Source of the DNA: Rapana venosa | Taxonomy: Eukaryota > Mollusca > Gastropoda > Neogastropoda > Muricidae | DNA length: 64,000 bases | Direction of reading: 5' to 3' | NCBI GenBank assembly: GCA_028751875.1 | Contig: CM054157.1 | Coordinates: 51,262,488 to 51,326,487 of the forward strand | Shown: positions 58,471 through 64,000 of the stretch, piece by piece | Layout: every line of letters begins with the position of its first letter | How positions within the stretch are numbered: position 1 is the first letter of the stretch | Program-made: the position numbers and the translations under genes | Notes under the pieces: generated by a model | Databases searched by the model: none | What the model saw: the letters and a program-made list of their open reading frames with translations, nothing else | Told to the model about the DNA's origin: nothing

Positions 58471-58500
58471 GTCATGATGTGGATGTGGCCCCGCGGGGGT
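58471..58500. repeat. Last satellite bases before the gap
   Basis: GTCATGATGTGGATGTGGCC continues the satellite monomer after the LINE. The last ten bases (CCGCGGGGGT) deviate, as often at a contig end. Confidence 0.85.
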
Positions 58501-59000
58501 NNNNNNNNNNNNNNNNNNNNNNNNNNNNNNNNNNNNNNNNNNNNNNNNNNNNNNNNNNNNNNNNNNNNNNNNNNNNNNNNNNNNNNNNNNNNNNNNNNNN
58601 NNNNNNNNNNNNNNNNNNNNNNNNNNNNNNNNNNNNNNNNNNNNNNNNNNNNNNNNNNNNNNNNNNNNNNNNNNNNNNNNNNNNNNNNNNNNNNNNNNNN
58701 NNNNNNNNNNNNNNNNNNNNNNNNNNNNNNNNNNNNNNNNNNNNNNNNNNNNNNNNNNNNNNNNNNNNNNNNNNNNNNNNNNNNNNNNNNNNNNNNNNNN
58801 NNNNNNNNNNNNNNNNNNNNNNNNNNNNNNNNNNNNNNNNNNNNNNNNNNNNNNNNNNNNNNNNNNNNNNNNNNNNNNNNNNNNNNNNNNNNNNNNNNNN
58901 NNNNNNNNNNNNNNNNNNNNNNNNNNNNNNNNNNNNNNNNNNNNNNNNNNNNNNNNNNNNNNNNNNNNNNNNNNNNNNNNNNNNNNNNNNNNNNNNNNNN
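58501..59000. other. Scaffold gap (500 N)
   Basis: Exactly 500 N, a conventional placeholder length. The real distance and even the adjacency of the two sides are unknown. Apparent open frames through the N run are meaningless. Confidence 0.99.
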
Positions 59001-59460
59001 GTTTTGACATCCCACCCTGCTTTAGATAGATTTGTTGCGCCGTTTCCAAAAAGGCCTTTGCCGATAGCGTGTGAGCGGTTCAGCAGCTACAGCCGTTTGA
59101 AGGTGTATGTTCATTAGCTTTGGGGGTGATTTTTTTCGGGGTGATAGCGATAAAGGCTGGATTTAAGGCTAAATGGACTGAAACTACCACAGGACATGAA
59201 CGTTTGCTCTAAGTCATTTGCAGCATAAAAAATTTTTTCATTTGGGGGTCTTCTAGGGGGTTAATTTTGAAAAACGGACCTGGCAAACAGGTCAAAAAGG
59301 GGCTAGAGCCGATGACATCCCACATGTCATCACATAGACTTGGACGCGCCAATTTCCCCAAAAATGTCCTTGCCGATACGGCGAGGTTGGGGTTGGGAAA
59401 CTACATCGTTTGAAAGGTGTGGGTTTTTATTACTTTGGGGATTTTTGTCGGGGTGATAAC
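59001..59460. repeat. Subtelomere-like repeat, 308-bp period, 1.5 copies
   Basis: Two related copies start at GACATCCCA, 59006 and 59314. Shared blocks include CCTTGCCGATA, a CGTTTGAAGGTGT-like block, TTTGGGG, and TCGGGGTGATA near each copy end. Copy 1 continues for about 150 bp beyond that point. Copy 2 stops at GGGGTGATAAC where the CCCTAA array begins (about 59460). No gene or RNA is recognised. Confidence 0.8.
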
Positions 59461-62400
59461 ACTAACCCAACCATAACCCTTACCTAACCCTTACACAAAC
59501 CCACCCTAACCCTAACCCTTACCCAAACCCAACCCTTCCCCAAACACAAATTTTAACCAAACCCCTAACCCAACCCAACCCAACCCTAAACCCTAACCCT
59601 TACCCTACCCTAACCCTAACCCTAACCCAACCCTAGCCTTAACCTAACCCTAAAAATAACCCAACCCAAAAAAACCCCCTAACCGTAACCTAAAACAAAC
59701 CCTTTAAACCCTAACCTAACTTTTACAAAATTTTAACCTAACCTTAACCCTTACTCTAACCCTTACCATAACCCAACACTAACCCTAACCGTAACTTACA
59801 CAAACCCCAAACCTAACCCTAAAAAACCCAAACCCTTTTTCCTTTAACCCAAACCCCCTTACCCTTTTTTACCCGACAAAAACCCTAACACTAATCTTAA
59901 CCCTAACCTCTAACCCTAACCCAAACCCTAAATTTAAAACCGCAACCAAAGCCCCCACAACCTAACCCAAACCCAACCTAAACCCTTTCCCCTAACCCAA
60001 CCCTACCCTAACATAACCTAACCCTTACCCTAAAACCTAACCAACTAACCCAAACCCCTAACCCTACCCTAAACCCTAGCCAAACATTACCAATTAACCC
60101 TAACCCTAATCCTTTCCAAACCCAAACCCTAACCTTACCTAACCTTAACCTAACTACAACTCTTTCCTTACCTACCCTAACACTAACCCTAACCTACCCT
60201 AACCTAACCTAACCCAACCAAACCCTAACCCCTAAACCCTAAACACTAACCCTAACCCCTACCCTAACCTTACCCTAAACCTAACAACCTAACCAACGCA
60301 ATCCTAACCCTTACCCTAAAATAACCCTAACCTAACTCTAAACCCTAACACAACCCTAAACCCTAATCCAAACCCCCTAACCCTAAACCCACTCTAACCC
60401 TTACCCTAACCCTAATCCTAACTAACCCTTACCCTAACCCTAACTTAACCCTAACCATCACCCAAACCCTTACCTTCCTAACTCTAACCCTAACTCAGCT
60501 AACCCTAAACCCTAAACCCTAAACCCTAACCCAAACCCTTACCCTAACCTAACCTTAACCAACCCTAATCCTAACTGTACCCAAAACCCAAATCCCTTAC
60601 CCTAACCTAACCCTTACCCAACCCTACCCCCCTAACCCTAAACCTAGCCCAAACCTTACCCTAAAAAAAACCCCTAACCTAACCCAAACCCTAACCTAAA
60701 ACTAACCCTAAACAACCCTATACCCTAACTTAACCTAACCTTAACCTTTAACCCTAACCCAAACCCAACCTAAACCAAAAACCAAAAAACCATAACTAAC
60801 ACAACCTAACCTAACCCTAAACCAACTAACCCTTTCCCTAACCTAACCCTAACCCTAACCCCTAACCCTATCTTCCCTTACCTCACAACCCTAACCCTTA
60901 ATCTTAACCTAACCTTTAACCCTAACCCAAAACTTACCGAACATAACCCTAACACTAACCTAACGCAAAACCCTAACCGAACAAACCCTACCCTAACCCT
61001 AATCAAACCAAAACACTAACCTAACCCTAACCCAAAACCCTACCCTAACCAAACCTAAAATACCCTAACCAAAACCCTTATAACCCAAAAACCAAACCCT
61101 ACCTAACCCTAAACCTAAACCCTAACTCTTCCATAACCCAAACCCTAACACTAACCCTACCCTAACCAAAACCATAAACCCTAACCTTAACCTATAACCC
61201 TAACACCCCTAACCTAACCTAACCCTAACCCTAACCCAACCTAACCCTAACCCTAAAATAATCCTAATCCTAACCCAACCTAACCTAACCCTAACACTAA
61301 CCCTAAACCCTAACCCTAAACCCAAACCCCATCACCTTAACCCTAACCCTAATCCTAACCCTAACCCTAAACTTACCCCCTAACCCAAAAACCCAAACCC
61401 AAACCAAACCCCAAACCCAACCTAACCCTACCAAACCCCTTTAACCCTAACCCCTATCAACTAAACCTAACCTTTTTTACCCAAACCCTTTAACCCTAAC
61501 CCTTAAACCCTACCAAAACCAAAAACCCTAACCCAACCCCTAAAACCCTTCTACAACCCTAACCCCTAACCCTAACGAACCACCCTAACCCCTAACCTAA
61601 CCTACCCAAACCCTAACCCTAACCCTAACCTAACCCAAACCTAACCCAACCCAACCCAAACCCTAACACCTACCAACCCCTAACCTAACCCTTTACCCTA
61701 ACTTAAACCCAAACCCAAAACCTTTAACCCAAACCCTAACCCTAAACCAAAACCCTAACCCCCTAAACCCTAACCCTAACCCTAACCTAACCCTAACCCT
61801 AACTAACCCTTTACCCTAACCCTAACCCTAAACCCTAACCCCTAACCCTATACCCTAACCCCTAACCCTAAACCACCAAACCCCTAACCCTTACCCTAAC
61901 CTTAACCTAACCCTACCCTAACCCCAAACTAACCTAACCCAAACCCCTTAACCCAACCCTAACCCTAACCCTAACCCAACCCTAACCCAACCCTAACCTA
62001 ACCCTACCTAAAACCCCCTAACCTCCCTTAACAACCTAAACCTAACCCTTACCCTACCCTTACCTAAACCTTAACACTTCCCTAACTACCCTAACCCAAA
62101 CCCTTAACTAACCCTAACCTAATTAAACCCTAACCCTAAACAACCAAACAACCCTATTAAAACCTAACAACCCTTACCCTACCTAATAATTAACCTAAAC
62201 TAACCAAACCTAATTACTAAACCTAACCCAAACCCACCAACCCTAACCAACCCTAACCTTAAACCTAACCTAACCCTAAACCTAACCCTAAACCCTAACC
62301 TAACCCTACCCATAACCTAAACCTAACCCTACCCTAATTTACCAACCCTAAAACCCACCCTAACCCTTACCCTAACCCAACCTTTAACCAAACCCCAACC

Positions 62401-63565
62401 TAAAACCCTAACCCTAACCCAACACCCTAACCCAACCCCTAACCTAACCCCCAAACCCCAACCCTAACCCCTTTCCCAACTCCCCTTTAACCTAACCCTT
62501 ACCCTAACCTAACCAAACCCAAAACCCTACCTAAAAACCCATAACCTACAACCTACCCTTAACCCAAACCCCTTTACCCTAACCTTAAACCCTAACCAAA
62601 CCCCTTTAACCCAACCCTAAACCTAACCAAAACCCCTAACTAACCTAACAAACCCCTAACCTTAACCCTAACCTAAACTCCTAACCAACCTAACCCAACC
62701 TTAATCCTAACCTAACCCTAACCCTTACCAAAACCTAACCTAACCCTTACCCTAATCCAAACCCTAACCCTAACCCTAACACGAACCTTACCCTAACCCT
62801 ATCCCAACCCTAACCCAACCAACCCTAACCTAAACCCTTCCCTAACCTAACCCTAACCCTAACCCTAACCCAACCCTAACCCTAACCTAACCCTTACCCT
62901 AACCCAACCCTAACCCTAACCTAACCCTAACCCAAACCTAAACCTTCCCTAACCCTTTAACCCTAACCCTAACCTAACCCTAAAAAACTAGCCCTAACCT
63001 AACCTACTGTAAACCTAACCTAACCCTAACCAACCCATAACCCTTACCCTAACCCAAACCCTTGCCCTTCCCTAACCTTACCCTAACCTTAACACTAACC
63101 CCCTCACATAAACCAAACCCTAACCCTAACCTAAACTAACCCCCCCTACCCTAGTCTAACCTAAACCTAACTCTAACCTTACCCTTACACTAACCCTACC
63201 TAATTAACATTTTCTAACCTATCCTTAACCTTAACCTACCTTCGATCCTACCTAACATACCCAACTCAACCCTAACCCTAACTAACCTAACCTAACCCAA
63301 CCTAACACTTACCCTACATAAACCATCCCTAACCAACCAACCCTAACCCTAACCTAACCTAAACCCTAACCCTAACCCTTACCTAACCTTACCCAACTTA
63401 ACCCTTACACTTACCCTAATCCTAACCTAACCCTTACCCTAACCCTAACCGAACCCTAACCCTAACCCTAACCTAGCTCTAACCCTAACCCTAGCCTAAC
63501 CCTAACCCTTACACTAAACCTGATCTATCCCTAACCATAACCCTAACCTAACTCTAAACCTTACC
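59461..63565. repeat. Degenerate telomere-type (CCCTAA)n array
   Basis: About 4.1 kb of CCCTAA-derived sequence, always with the C-rich strand on +. Short perfect runs of three to five units alternate with units of altered length (CCTAA, CCCAA, CCCTTA, CCCTAAA, runs of A). No inversion of the strand and no inserted gene is seen. The orientation is that of a chromosome left end. The degree of degeneracy could be real (interstitial/subtelomeric) or read-error driven. Confidence 0.92.
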
Positions 63566-63810
63566 CAAAAAGTCCTTCAGATGAAGCTATAAACCAAGGT
63601 TCCATGTTTGAATGCATGTAGAACATCTTGTGCACACATTAAAGTCTTTTCTGCCTTTCTTTAGAGCTACGCTCCATTGTTTGGTGATAGGAACAGTTGA
63701 GAAAAAAAATCAAACCACAGGCATACAGGAACTGAATGTAAAAAACCCACATGAGTGTTTATTCCATCATCCTCGAAATAAGAACAAAGAATGGGAAGTG
63801 GAGGTCTTTG
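63566..63810. other. Unassigned sequence
   Basis: Non-repetitive, AT-rich sequence following the telomere-type array. A 78-codon open frame (63612-63848) has no recognisable domain and runs into the following minisatellite, so I do not call it a gene. Confidence 0.6.
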
Positions 63811-64000
63811 CAACTAACTTATCTTGTGAAGAAACTAGAGCCTGCTAACTGGCTTATCCTGGGAGCAGATGAAAGCTTTTAATGGCCTTATTTGATAATA
63901 AAAATGGCCTTCTACCTGGCTTATCCTTGGAATAGTAGAAAGTTTCTAACTGGCTTTACTTGATAACTAAAAGGGCCTTCCAACTGGATTATCCCTAAAA
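63811..64000. repeat. 34-bp minisatellite with 67-bp dimer, continuing past the window
   Basis: Units start near CAACTAACTTATCTTGTG, CTAACTGGCTTATCCTGGG, TTAATGGCCTTATTTGATAA, CTACCTGGCTTATCCTTGG, CTAACTGGCTTTACTTGATA and CCAACTGGATTATCC. Odd and even units resemble each other (TTATCC versus TTGATAA), giving a dimer of 67-68 bp. The array runs off the window end. Confidence 0.75.

Noticed and set aside
58435..59117. Open frames of about 200 codons across the N run
   Set aside because: Created by translating the 500-N gap.
63612..63848. 78-codon open frame at the right end
   Set aside because: No domain, and it ends inside a minisatellite; support is no better than chance.

Overview
The window is repeat DNA from a eukaryotic (metazoan) genome assembly. 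I see no intact host gene. About 80% of it is tandem satellite, and the only recognisable coding sequence is broken pieces of non-LTR retrotransposons. Telomere-type CCCTAA repeats, endonuclease/RT/RNase H LINEs, pol-III SINEs and (GATA)n, (ATT)n and GT microsatellites all point to an animal. The six-base telomere repeat and the style of the LINEs and SINEs make an invertebrate such as a mollusc or other lophotrochozoan plausible, but the sequence does not settle this.

Layout. 1-1630 is a 32-bp minisatellite whose unit can fold into a small hairpin. It joins directly to a second, unrelated satellite of about 35-43 bp per monomer (core TGCAATGTCAGAAGTCATGATGTGG split over its length), which fills most of 1631-58500. 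From about 2036 to 17755 that satellite is visibly corrupted (TGTG becomes TTTT, GAAG becomes GGGAAA). From 17756 to 21515 the text collapses into nothing but homopolymer runs, which I read as a failed consensus rather than biology. From 21516 on the satellite is clean again and shows a higher-order repeat: about 15 distinguishable monomers in a fixed order, about 580 bp per block, with local homogenised expansions (21522-21905; 50430-51250).

Five insertions interrupt the clean satellite. They are: a 5'-truncated I-superfamily-like LINE with RNase H (33869-34781, minus strand); a 169-bp C-terminal stub of a probable RTE-type LINE (37044-37212); a GT/(ATT)n-flanked LINE/SINE 3' end (about 41904-42210); an 818-bp retroposon with a tRNA-like head (48692-49509); and a near full-length, dead relative of the first LINE (53721-58460). 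The last carries a 5' inversion typical of twin priming and a nested chimeric tRNA/5S SINE (57539-57834). Four of the five have target-site duplications, and the order of satellite monomers on either side confirms simple insertion.

A 500-N scaffold gap (58501-59000) is followed by two copies of a 308-bp-period sequence, then about 4.1 kb of degenerate CCCTAA array with the C-rich strand on +, then unassigned sequence and the start of another minisatellite at the window edge. The join of satellite, gap and internally placed telomere array may be a scaffolding artefact or an interstitial/subtelomeric block. No operons, CRISPR arrays or functional host genes are present. The value of the window lies in repeat architecture, insertion history and assembly quality.
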